NCBI GenBank assembly: GCA_949542085.1
Contig: CATGXW010000046.1
Span: 1 to 6,480 of the forward strand
Reading direction: 5' to 3'
DNA length: 6,480 nucleotides
DNA from: an uncultured Alphaproteobacteria bacterium
Lineage (GTDB): Bacteria > Pseudomonadota > Alphaproteobacteria > RF32 > CAG-239
Part shown: in pieces, positions 1 to 6,480 of the stretch
Layout: each line of letters starts with the position of its first letter
Position numbering within the stretch: the stretch's first letter is position 1
Notes under the pieces: generated by a model
What the model was told of the DNA's origin: nothing
The model's database searches: none
What the model saw: the letters and a program-made list of their open reading frames with translations, nothing else
Position numbers and translations under genes: made by a program

Positions 1-1
1 C

Positions 2-2533
2 GTTGCCGGTGAGAGTTATCAACTTGCCAAAGTCACATGGTTGCCCGATTATTTGGGCAACAACAAGAGCCATGGTGTCGGGCGGGTTGACGACGGCGGC
101 AAGGATGCGAACGACAGAAAATGTGCTACTTATGGCTTTGTCAGTCAATGCGCAAACGGAGGCGTCGGAACAAAGGTTGTTCCCGTTAACGGCCTGACTT
201 GTTATAAAGATTGTAAGTCATGCAATGATTTTGGAAAACTTGCACAATGTCATTCCGGTACGATACTGGCTCCGGGCGCTAAAAACATTTCTCCTATTGC
301 CGGACTTAATTGTTATGATTTCTGCGATTCCTGCAAATGTCCTGATGAATATAAATATGCATATAGCAATAGTTATACATGCACTTTTGGCGGAAAAGTG
401 TGCAGAGATTGCTATCACAGCTCTTTTGGAAACAAGTATACGGAATGCACCTGCGGCAGCCAATACAAATATCTTGGAGAACCGAACGCGGTAGCCGTTA
501 TCGGCAACCGCTCTTTTGTAAAATGTGTATCTCCGGCGACTGTGGGCGGGTCTTCTTGTTCGTTTCCGGGGACAGGACTGTATCAGCTGGCGGCTGGAGG
601 CAGAACTTCCAAAATCGAGCTTTATACGGAATGTACTTGTCCGAGCGGCTATTACAAAAGCGGCGATACCTGCAAGGAAATTACATGCTCGGGCAGCAGT
701 CAGTTTTTATCCGGAGCAAAGACTTGTTCTTCATCAGAGACTTTGACGGCGGTAGGGCTGGCATCAGACGGAAAGTCGACGTGTTACGACTGTCTGAAGA
801 ATTGTCCTGCGGGTTACAGTACCAATGTCAAAACCTGTGACAGCAACAGCACCAAACCGAATTTGAGCTGTTCCGGAACTTTTTACGGCATGGACTGTTG
901 CATGTGCAAGTGTAACAATATTGATACAAAGTGTACGGCAGCTAACTATCCTGCAACAACAATTCCGGCCAATGCAACTAAGAAAACAGAATGTAGCACC
1001 GGTTGCGGTTCCGATAAAGTCATGAGATATACGTTTGAGTGTAATAAAGGATATAAACCTCAAGGAAATTCATGCGTAAAGGATGTTTCCGAATGCGCAG
1101 AAGATTGCTCTAAATATCAAAAACCTAACGGTAATATGGCTTATGCGCTCTCTTGTGATACGATAACCCACTCGCGTGGAGTGAGTAGCGCCACCTGTTG
1201 CGGCATCACATATCAGATTTGCGCCTGTAATGTTCCAAACTCAAAATTTAACGATGATTATTCGGCCTGTGTGTGTATAGATGATTATACCAGAATGCCT
1301 GATGGCCAATGTGTCAAACAATGTTCTTTAAAAACTGATACAGTCACTTCCATCCCCCAAAACGCTACTTATATTGAGGAAACTTGCCAAGAGGGATATA
1401 ATACTTATACGGTAAAAACCGGATGGAAGTGTGATCTCGGCTACGTCAAAAGATTGATTGGCGGAAAATATCAATGCAAAGAAGTCCGTAAAGGCGGAAA
1501 GTGCGAATATGGTGATTATTTATATGAAGACAGAACCTGTTCTGCATCTTTGTTATCAGATAAAAATGTGATTGGCGTTGTCTTTCAATATAAAGAAGGA
1601 CAAGTAGGCCAACCAGATAAAGATGGATATGCAACCAGCAAATCAATGCCCGGAGGAAAGGCATTAGCTATGACTGGCGAACGATATCAATTGGCAAAAA
1701 CAACCGCCGCAGGTTTTCTCGATGAAATGAGCAGTGATGGCAAGGAGCAAACAAAGATATATATTGAAACTTGTGACAGAAAGAATGTTTCTTGTCCGGC
1801 TATCGACTATATTCGCAAATTTGATGCTGATAAAAAAACATTACCCGGTGAGTGGTATTTACCGAGTGAAGAAGACTGGGAGATATTAATTCATCCTAAA
1901 GATAACGGCTATACAGAGTTCCAATGGTTTCAATACCGATTGGATACTTCGGGAGCAGGTAACAAATTACAGACCTCTGCTGATGGAGGAACGACAACGG
2001 AACAAGATCACGATGCCAGAGGAAGATATTGGACTTCAAGCTTAGTTAACGGAGCCGGTGGCGCAGCTTATAGACCTAAATATCAGCAACTTTCTACCAA
2101 TATTGCTGCTAGATGTGACGCCGATGTAGGCTTTGACATGGGTTATTTTGTCCGTCCGGTTATCGATTTTGTACACGGTGTCAGCTGTCTTTTTCACACA
2201 CTGGATGAGTGCCCTACCGGTGCGAATTGTTCAACCTGTGGCTATCATAGTCCTAAAAAAAGAATAGATAGCTGCCAATCTGGATACTCCCCCTCATGGG
2301 ACAGCAACAATATTATCACCGGATGTACAAAAGGAGGAACCGACACCGGCCCCAAAGGCAGCAAGCCAGCAGCATGTTACTATTATTCAAGCTGTTCAAA
2401 AATATGCAAATGTTTGTATGATTCCGGAGAACGCGGTGACAGCAATGGAAAGAAACAGGTGGAAATCCCTCCTTATGCTCCATTCACGGTTGCCGGTGCC
2501 GTATGTGAATGTGACTTTAATAAGATGAAATAA
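2..2533 (+). CDS. Cysteine-rich modular surface-type protein with DUF1566/FISUMP-like domain (5'-partial)
   Basis: The reading frame is open from the first full codon to the TAA at 2531-2533, giving 843 residues with no N-terminus, so no signal peptide can be judged. A TTG at 41 could be read as a start, but the frame continues upstream in similar-looking protein. Residues about 30-505 hold dozens of cysteines (roughly 65 in the whole fragment, near 8 percent) in short modules such as CTCPSGYYKSGDTC, CPAGYSTNVKTC and CNKGYKPQGNSC, reminiscent of EGF-like or granulin-like disulfide-knotted repeats. Residues about 500-723 are cysteine-poor and carry WYLPSEEDWEIL (from W618), YWTSS (W677) and VRPVIDF (717-723), the signature pattern of DUF1566/FISUMP-type domains with a C-type-lectin-like fold. 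Cys modules resume to the C-terminus. No C-terminal hydrophobic anchor or sorting motif is seen. Because disulfide-rich folds need an oxidising compartment, I infer an exported protein, perhaps an adhesin or surface-binding protein. Ligand and function are unknown. The frame is certain; the domain call is from motif recognition. Confidence 0.85.
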   Translation, partial: VAGESYQLAKVTWLPDYLGNNKSHGVGRVDDGGKDANDRKCATYGFVSQCANGGVGTKVVPVNGLTCYKDCKSCNDFGKLAQCHSGTILAPGAKNISPIAGLNCYDFCDSCKCPDEYKYAYSNSYTCTFGGKVCRDCYHSSFGNKYTECTCGSQYKYLGEPNAVAVIGNRSFVKCVSPATVGGSSCSFPGTGLYQLAAGGRTSKIELYTECTCPSGYYKSGDTCKEITCSGSSQFLSGAKTCSSSETLTAVGLASDGKSTCYDCLKNCPAGYSTNVKTCDSNSTKPNLSCSGTFYGMDCCMCKCNNIDTKCTAANYPATTIPANATKKTECSTGCGSDKVMRYTFECNKGYKPQGNSCVKDVSECAEDCSKYQKPNGNMAYALSCDTITHSRGVSSATCCGITYQICACNVPNSKFNDDYSACVCIDDYTRMPDGQCVKQCSLKTDTVTSIPQNATYIEETCQEGYNTYTVKTGWKCDLGYVKRLIGGKYQCKEVRKGGKCEYGDYLYEDRTCSASLLSDKNVIGVVFQYKEGQVGQPDKDGYATSKSMPGGKALAMTGERYQLAKTTAAGFLDEMSSDGKEQTKIYIETCDRKNVSCPAIDYIRKFDADKKTLPGEWYLPSEEDWEILIHPKDNGYTEFQWFQYRLDTSGAGNKLQTSADGGTTTEQDHDARGRYWTSSLVNGAGGAAYRPKYQQLSTNIAARCDADVGFDMGYFVRPVIDFVHGVSCLFHTLDECPTGANCSTCGYHSPKKRIDSCQSGYSPSWDSNNIITGCTKGGTDTGPKGSKPAACYYYSSCSKICKCLYDSGERGDSNGKKQVEIPPYAPFTVAGAVCECDFNKMK
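191..334 (+). repeat. Tandem GLxCYxxCxSC protein module, two copies
   Basis: Within the cysteine-rich protein, GLTCYKDCKSC (191-223) is repeated 111 bases (37 codons) later as GLNCYDFCDSC (302-334). Each is preceded by a V/I-containing P-rich stretch (VPVNGL, SPIAGL). A looser third version, STCYDCLKNC, follows near 774-807. The copies differ in DNA sequence, so they are old protein-level repeats and not recent duplications. Confidence 0.6.
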
Positions 2534-2552
2534 GCGTATTCCTCGCAACACA

Positions 2553-2582
2553 GAAAGGTCTTGGAAATATCCAAGGCCTTTC
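2553..2582 (+). terminator. Stem-loop at the end of the cysteine-rich gene
   Basis: Arms GAAAGGTCTTGG (2553-2564) and CCAAGGCCTTTC (2571-2582) pair over 12 bp with one T-G wobble, around a 6-base loop, starting 20 bases after the TAA at 2531-2533. The plus-strand tail (agaattgttta) is only moderately T-rich, so it is a weak match to a classic intrinsic terminator. It lies between two convergent genes and could also stop transcripts from the minus-strand gene, though on that strand no T-run follows the stem. Confidence 0.6.
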
Positions 2583-2612
2583 AGAATTGTTTATTATGAA
2601 GCACAAACGTTA

Positions 2613-3404
2613 CTATTCTTCGTTTTCGGCCAAGATGCCTTTAATGAAAATAAACTCAGGCGCACGTCCGCCAAAGGCTTTATTTTTCTTCGCCAACTCA
2701 ACGGCCTCTTTGTCAACAACCGTCATATATGTTTGGGTCGGTTGCGCTTTGTTTTGAGGCTTGCGCTTATTGGCCTGAGCATTCAACTCAGCCTCCTGCT
2801 CCTTGGCTTTATCAACCTTAATTTCTTCCGGTGCTTTCAAAATCTTTTCCAAGATTTCCTGTGTTTCCTTAGAACGGCGGTTGGTGTAAACAATATTTTG
2901 TTTTTCAGCCGGCAATAACGCCAAAACTTTTTCCAAATTTTCCAGTTGTTTGTTCTTTTTTATCAGGTTAATGTCATCAACAACAAGAATATTGGTTTTT
3001 GACAAGTCAATCTTGCCATTTTCAGCAATCTCAAGCAGCAAGTCGGGCGAACCGATAATAACATTGGCTTCATTATCAATATCTTCTTCACCGTCTTTGA
3101 TTGCAGCACCGTTAATCTCATGATATTTGTTAAAAATCGCCAAGCGATCTGATGTCATGACAGATTGTTCAGAATTGGGCGTGATAATCAGGATATTTTG
3201 CGCTCCCTTGGTGCTGATGATGTCAACCAACGGAAAAACATATGACATGGTTTTGCCACATCCCTGCGGTGCGATTGTAAACACGTCTTTTCCCTCAAGA
3301 ATCGAGGGAATGACATCTGACTGCACAGTGGTCGGCTCGGCAATGCCGAACTCTTCAATGGCGCGAATGGTGTGGCTGCTTAAGCCGAGTTCTAAAAAAG
3401 TCAT
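2613..3404 (-). CDS. DEAD-box helicase-like protein, single N-terminal RecA-like lobe, degenerate motifs
   Basis: The 263-residue product begins like a DEAD-box RNA helicase: a Q-motif region (F19-G20, PTTVQ with Q28), a good Walker A/motif I APQGCGKT (45-52) and a Ia-like TPNSEQ (75-80). The rest drifts. GSPDLL (118-123) stands where TPGR is expected, motif II is DDIN (143-146) instead of DEAD, and motif III is YTN (173-175) instead of SAT. After about residue 190 comes a Lys/Gln/Glu-rich, probably disordered stretch and a short tail. The second RecA-like lobe (helicase C, with motifs IV-VI) is absent, and no remnant of it lies in the 79 bases between this gene and its neighbour. Typical DEAD-box helicases are 370 residues or longer. 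Unwinding is therefore unlikely; ATP or RNA binding, or a regulatory role, is possible. The ATG at 3404-3402 follows a weak purine-rich SD-like stretch (AGAAGA) and lies about 35 bases after the predicted transcription start. It is intact with no frameshift, so it is probably a real diverged gene, not a pseudogene. Confidence 0.85.
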   Translation of the reverse strand: MTFLELGLSSHTIRAIEEFGIAEPTTVQSDVIPSILEGKDVFTIAPQGCGKTMSYVFPLVDIISTKGAQNILIITPNSEQSVMTSDRLAIFNKYHEINGAAIKDGEEDIDNEANVIIGSPDLLLEIAENGKIDLSKTNILVVDDINLIKKNKQLENLEKVLALLPAEKQNIVYTNRRSKETQEILEKILKAPEEIKVDKAKEQEAELNAQANKRKPQNKAQPTQTYMTVVDKEAVELAKKNKAFGGRAPEFIFIKGILAENEE

Positions 3405-3445
3405 GGTATTTCTTCTGTTTTATATGGTTAATTTATTTTTTTTAG

Positions 3446-3474
3446 ATATTATTTATTTTATGAAAGATAGTCAA
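3446..3474 (-). promoter_or_regulatory. Sigma-70-type promoter for the DEAD-box-like gene
   Basis: On the minus strand, TTGACT (3474-3469) and TAATAT (3451-3446) are separated by exactly 17 bases. Each box has five of six consensus bases. The spacer and downstream DNA are very AT-rich. The predicted start near 3439 gives a 5' leader of about 35 bases before the ATG at 3404. Confidence 0.7.
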
Positions 3475-3498
3475 CCCCATTCCAAAAGGTAAAACACA

Positions 3499-4047
3499 AT
3501 GTTGATAAGCCGTGATAATTCTCTTTTGCTGATTATTGATGTTCAGGAACGTTTAGCTCCGGCAATGGACAGCCCGCGCGAAGTGATTACAAACTGCTCT
3601 CGCCTGACCGGAATTGCCAAAGCCCTGAATGTGCCGTTCCTGATTACGGAACAATACCCCAAGGGATTGGGACAAACCATGATTGACATTCGACAAGAAG
3701 CCGGCGAAGACACTGTCTATCTGGAAAAAAGTGAATTTTCCTGCCTGAAAAACGATGCCTTGGCCGCAAGCATTCGTTCGACGGGAAAAAAGCAAATCAT
3801 CATTGCCGGTATTGAAGCGCATATTTGTGTTTTGCAAACAGCGATCGACCTCAAAGACGCCGGTTTTGACGTGTTTGTAGTATCGGACGCCTGCTCATCA
3901 AGAAATCCGCTGCAGGTGGTTATCGCCTATCAGCGGATGATGCGACACGGAATTGACATCGTTTCTTCAGAAATGGTCTTTTTTGAATGGATGCAAAAGG
4001 CCGGAACCGAAGAATACAAAACCCTGTCAAGAAAATATATCGTATAA
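3499..4047 (+). CDS. Isochorismatase-family cysteine hydrolase (ISOC1/2-like)
   Basis: The 182-residue product matches the compact isochorismatase-like fold in length and motifs. The expected Asp-Lys-Cys triad is visible: D14 in LLIIDVQE, K77 in EKSEFSC, and nucleophile C110 in GIEAHICVLQTAIDL. The last motif is the hallmark of the ISOC1/ISOC2 branch, as opposed to nicotinamidases or true isochorismatases. A conserved ITEQYPKGLG stretch (49-58) and the VVSDACSSR segment (127-135) also fit. Family members hydrolyse amide or vinyl-ether bonds in small molecules in the cytoplasm; the substrate of this branch is not established, so none is assigned. The ATG at 3499 has a well-placed SD (AAAAGG at 3484-3489, 9 bases upstream). 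It is transcribed away from the DEAD-box-like gene and converges on the cupin gene. I found no convincing promoter of its own in the AT-rich gap. Confidence 0.93.
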   Translation: MLISRDNSLLLIIDVQERLAPAMDSPREVITNCSRLTGIAKALNVPFLITEQYPKGLGQTMIDIRQEAGEDTVYLEKSEFSCLKNDALAASIRSTGKKQIIIAGIEAHICVLQTAIDLKDAGFDVFVVSDACSSRNPLQVVIAYQRMMRHGIDIVSSEMVFFEWMQKAGTEEYKTLSRKYIV

Positions 4048-4054
4048 AGTAAAC

Positions 4055-4420
4055 CTACTTCACGCGACCGTAAGAGTCTTCATAACGGATGATGTCGTTT
4101 TCATCCAGATTTTCGCCGTATTGAACTTCAATAAAAACCATGTCTTTATCGGTGTTGTTTTGGATGCGGTGTTTAACCGTGACAGGAATATAGGCGTTTT
4201 CTCCCGCTTTCTTGACAATCTTGTCTTCACCTAATGTTACAACAGCCTCGCCTTCGACGATAATCCAATGTTCGGAGCGAAAATTATGTGATTGCAGAGA
4301 AAGGATATTCCCCGGCGTAACGCGAATTTTCTTAACGCAATATGTCTCACCGGTTTCCAGAACTTCCCATGTTCCCCATGGGCGGCTGTCCTTATCGCCG
4401 CGTTTATATAAATTTGCCAT
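4055..4420 (-). CDS. Stand-alone cupin, type II mannose-6-phosphate isomerase family
   Basis: The 121-residue protein matches the C-terminal isomerase domain of bifunctional ManC/AlgA-type enzymes: RPWGTWEVLE (13-22), YCVKKIRVTPG (27-37), LSLQSHNFRSEHWIIVEGEA (40-59), ENAYIP (74-79), HRIQN (84-88), FIEVQYG (96-102) and IIRYEDSYGR (110-119). Probable cupin metal ligands are Q43, H45, E50 and H84. The nucleotidyltransferase (GDP-mannose pyrophosphorylase) domain that often precedes it is missing, and no room exists for it upstream. It could interconvert mannose-6-phosphate and fructose-6-phosphate, or be a related sugar-binding cupin; activity cannot be read from the sequence. The ATG at 4420-4418 has a strong SD, AGGAAG (4430-4425), 4 bases upstream. 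It ends 7 bases from the convergent hydrolase and diverges from ptsP. Confidence 0.92.
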   Translation of the reverse strand: MANLYKRGDKDSRPWGTWEVLETGETYCVKKIRVTPGNILSLQSHNFRSEHWIIVEGEAVVTLGEDKIVKKAGENAYIPVTVKHRIQNNTDKDMVFIEVQYGENLDENDIIRYEDSYGRVK

Positions 4421-4462
4421 TTTTCTTCCTTTTTTTAATTAAGTTTTTACCTGATGCGGTTA

Positions 4463-4490
4463 AATATAAAGACTATACGTGAAAGCGCAA
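4463..4490 (-). promoter_or_regulatory. Possible promoter for the cupin gene
   Basis: On the minus strand, TTGCGC (4490-4485) and TATATT (4468-4463) are 16 bases apart. The -10 box has five of six consensus bases but the -35 only three, so this is a moderate call. It sits in the 85-base gap shared with the divergent ptsP gene, for which I could not pick a convincing promoter. Confidence 0.35.
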
Positions 4491-4505
4491 GATTAAAATC
4501 AGCTG

Positions 4506-6480
4506 ATGGGCAAAAGTATGAAATCACCGGTGATCAATAAAGCGATGGAACTTCTTCGCCAACTCAGGCAAATTACCGAAGGGCAAGACGATGTTTCAGC
4601 CAAGCTCAATAAAATCATAACCATGATCGTGCAGCAAACCGACGCCGATGCCGGCGCATGTTATCTGATGACGGATGACTGCTATCTTGAACTTTTTGCC
4701 GCCTATGGATATCCGGAAGATTTCAGCCACAAAATTTCTTTCAGGGTCGGGCAAGGTCTTGTCGGTACCGTTGCGCAAAATCAATGTTCGCTGGCGATTT
4801 CCGATGTTTCCAAGCATCCGGCTTATTCTCCGTTGCCGGAAATAAAAGAAGATGAATACAAAACCTTTATCGGTGTTCCGCTCATTCGCTGGAACAGAGC
4901 AATCGGTGTCATCGCCTTGCAAAACAAGAAAAAACACACCTATTCTCCGGCCGATAAGGAAATCCTTGAAACAATTTCCATGGTGCTCAGCGAAATTGTC
5001 GCCTCGGATGAAATGACCGCTTATAAAGAATCGCTAAACAAAGAACGCGGACAAACCGGACGGGAAAGATACAAAGGGCTCAGCCTCAGCAAGGGTTACG
5101 GCATGGGATGCGCCGTGGTTCATCGCCGCCGTCAGGCCGTGACCAAACTTTTTGCCGATGACAAAGAAAAAGAACTGCGCAAGTTGGAAACCGCCCACAA
5201 AAAAATGAACGCCGACTTGGATGAGAAATTCAACACCACTAAAATCGGCATCGGTGAACATGTTGATATTCTGGACGCATACAGGATGTTTGCCAGAGAC
5301 AAGGGATGGTATCAGAAAATTGCCGACAATGTTCAAAGCGGCTTGACCGCAGAAGCGGCGGCTGAACGAGCTTATGAAGACATGTGGAATCGTTTGTCGG
5401 GAACAAACGACGCTTATCTTAAGGAACGTTTGCATGACTTGCGGGACGTGACGGATCGTCTTTTGGGCTATCTCAGCGGAGACAACAAGACATCCGCTTC
5501 CGTAGACAGTGATGATATTATTGTTGTCGCAATGAGCATGGGACCGGCCGACCTGATGGATTATGATTACAAAAAAATCCGCGGGTTGATTATTGAGGAC
5601 GGGACTCCGACAATGCATGTCGCCATTGTCGCCAAGGCGTTGGGAATTCCGGTCGTCGCCAAAATCAAAGGCATCTTCAACGAAATAAAAAACGGAGAAC
5701 TGCTGGCAATTGACGGCAATGAAGGCTATGTTTACAATCGTCCGTCCGCACAGGTTCAAGACAAAATCAAAGCCAAGATTGCCGAAAAAGAAAAGCTGCA
5801 GGCCAAGCTGGCTGAATTGCGCAAACTCCCGTCCAAAACAAAAGACGGCACTAAAATTAATCTCTACATCAACGTTGGACTGCTCTTTGATTTGGACTAT
5901 ATTGAAACGACAAATTGCGAGGGAATCGGGCTGTACCGCACAGAAATTCCGTTTATGTCATCGGAACAAATGCCTGACGTTAACCAGCAGGTGGAATATT
6001 ATAAAGAACTGATGGACCGAGCCGGCAATAAAAAAGTTATTTTCCGCAGCCTTGATGTCGGCTCGGACAAACTCTTGCCGTACTGGAGTAACGCCGGCGA
6101 GGAAAACCCCGCCATCGGCTGGCGTTCCATTCGCATTACCTTGGATCGTCGGGCCATTCTACGCAAACAAATGCGAGCATTTCTGAGAGCTGCCGCCGGA
6201 AAAGAGCTAAACGTCATGTTCCCCATGATTGCCAATTATGCCGAGTTCATCGAAGCGAAAGAAACGCTTTTGCTGGAGCTGGAAAAAGAAAAACGACGCG
6301 GTTCCCCTACCCCAAAAAAAGTTAATGTCGGCCTGATGATTGAGGTTCCCTCCGTCATTTTTCAGCTGGATGCTATTTTGGAACAAGCGGATTTTATTTC
6401 TATCGGAACCAATGATCTGGCTCAGTTTATTTTTGCCAGTGACAGAGGAAACCCGAGATTGACCGAACGCTATGATGTTT
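4506..6480 (+). CDS. ptsP: Phosphoenolpyruvate-protein phosphotransferase PtsP (enzyme I-Ntr), 3'-partial
   Basis: The frame is open from 4506 to the window end (658 full codons). An N-terminal GAF domain (residues about 20-167) is followed by the enzyme I core: the N-terminal PEP-utiliser/HPr-binding region (about 190-310, from YKGLSLSKG), the swivelling phospho-His domain with active-site H371 in DGTPTMHVAIVAKALGIP, and the PEP-binding TIM barrel (about 425 onward) with GIGLYRTE (R478), RSLDVGSDK (R514), GLMIEVPS (E613) and GTNDLAQF (N636, D637). The GAF fusion identifies PtsP, the first enzyme of the nitrogen PTS, which autophosphorylates from PEP and passes phosphate to NPr in the cytoplasm; in other proteobacteria the GAF domain senses nitrogen status through glutamine and 2-oxoglutarate. 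The family runs about 750 residues, so roughly 100 residues, including the catalytic Cys, lie beyond the window. Start is uncertain: ATG at 4506 and in-frame ATG at 4518 both lack a clear SD. Odd detail: Met precedes the active His where Ser is usual. Confidence 0.95.
   Translation, partial: MGKSMKSPVINKAMELLRQLRQITEGQDDVSAKLNKIITMIVQQTDADAGACYLMTDDCYLELFAAYGYPEDFSHKISFRVGQGLVGTVAQNQCSLAISDVSKHPAYSPLPEIKEDEYKTFIGVPLIRWNRAIGVIALQNKKKHTYSPADKEILETISMVLSEIVASDEMTAYKESLNKERGQTGRERYKGLSLSKGYGMGCAVVHRRRQAVTKLFADDKEKELRKLETAHKKMNADLDEKFNTTKIGIGEHVDILDAYRMFARDKGWYQKIADNVQSGLTAEAAAERAYEDMWNRLSGTNDAYLKERLHDLRDVTDRLLGYLSGDNKTSASVDSDDIIVVAMSMGPADLMDYDYKKIRGLIIEDGTPTMHVAIVAKALGIPVVAKIKGIFNEIKNGELLAIDGNEGYVYNRPSAQVQDKIKAKIAEKEKLQAKLAELRKLPSKTKDGTKINLYINVGLLFDLDYIETTNCEGIGLYRTEIPFMSSEQMPDVNQQVEYYKELMDRAGNKKVIFRSLDVGSDKLLPYWSNAGEENPAIGWRSIRITLDRRAILRKQMRAFLRAAAGKELNVMFPMIANYAEFIEAKETLLLELEKEKRRGSPTPKKVNVGLMIEVPSVIFQLDAILEQADFISIGTNDLAQFIFASDRGNPRLTERYDV

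Noticed and set aside
41..43. TTG as start codon of the cysteine-rich gene
   Set aside because: The frame stays open to the window edge, the upstream residues (GESYQLAK) resemble an internal segment of the same protein, and no SD precedes the TTG.
379..840. Plus-strand frame of 153 codons in another phase
   Set aside because: It overlaps the Cys-rich module region, whose regular Cys/Gly-Tyr pattern in the main frame shows that frame to be the coding one.
2613..3404. DEAD-box-like gene as a frameshifted pseudogene
   Set aside because: The frame is uninterrupted, promoter and start are in place, and no remnant of the missing C-terminal lobe is found in any frame next to it.
4047..4060. Small hairpin AAGTA-aacc-TACTT between the hydrolase and cupin genes
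   Set aside because: Only five mostly A-T pairs and no T-tract; too weak to call a terminator.
5034..5759. Open minus-strand frame of 241 codons
   Set aside because: It lies wholly antisense to well-conserved ptsP motifs, including the phospho-His site, and its translation shows no recognisable domain; it is a shadow of ptsP codon use.

Overview
The window looks like a piece of an alphaproteobacterial chromosome with moderate GC content. The best taxonomic clue is the 3' gene, a GAF-containing enzyme I of the nitrogen phosphotransferase system (PtsP) with alphaproteobacteria-like motifs such as NDLAQFIFASDRGNP. The cysteine-rich, surface-type gene at the left recalls large proteins of uncultured, host-associated (gut) alphaproteobacteria. 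That placement is inference, not proof.

Layout from left to right: (1) 2-2533, plus strand, is the 3' part of a long gene for a cysteine-rich modular protein. Many short Cys/Gly-Tyr modules surround a domain of about 220 residues resembling DUF1566/FISUMP (C-type-lectin-like fold). The true start lies before the window. (2) A 12-bp stem-loop at 2553-2582 closes this gene. (3) 2613-3404, minus strand, encodes a short DEAD-box-like protein that has only the first RecA-like lobe and altered motifs II and III. A near-consensus sigma-70 promoter precedes it. (4) 3499-4047, plus strand, encodes an isochorismatase-family cysteine hydrolase of the ISOC1/2 type. (5) 4055-4420, minus strand, encodes a stand-alone cupin of the type II mannose-6-phosphate isomerase family, ending 7 bases from the hydrolase. 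(6) 4506 to the window end, plus strand, is the first 658 codons of ptsP, lacking the C-terminal end.

The genes alternate in strand, so no multi-gene operon is visible: helicase-like/hydrolase and cupin/ptsP are divergent pairs, while the Cys-rich gene/helicase-like and hydrolase/cupin are convergent pairs. Hydrolase, cupin and ptsP look like ordinary housekeeping or metabolic genes with no evident shared pathway. The two unusual items are the Cys-rich surface-type protein and the one-lobed DEAD-box-like protein. I see no RNA gene, CRISPR array, insertion sequence or phage gene.
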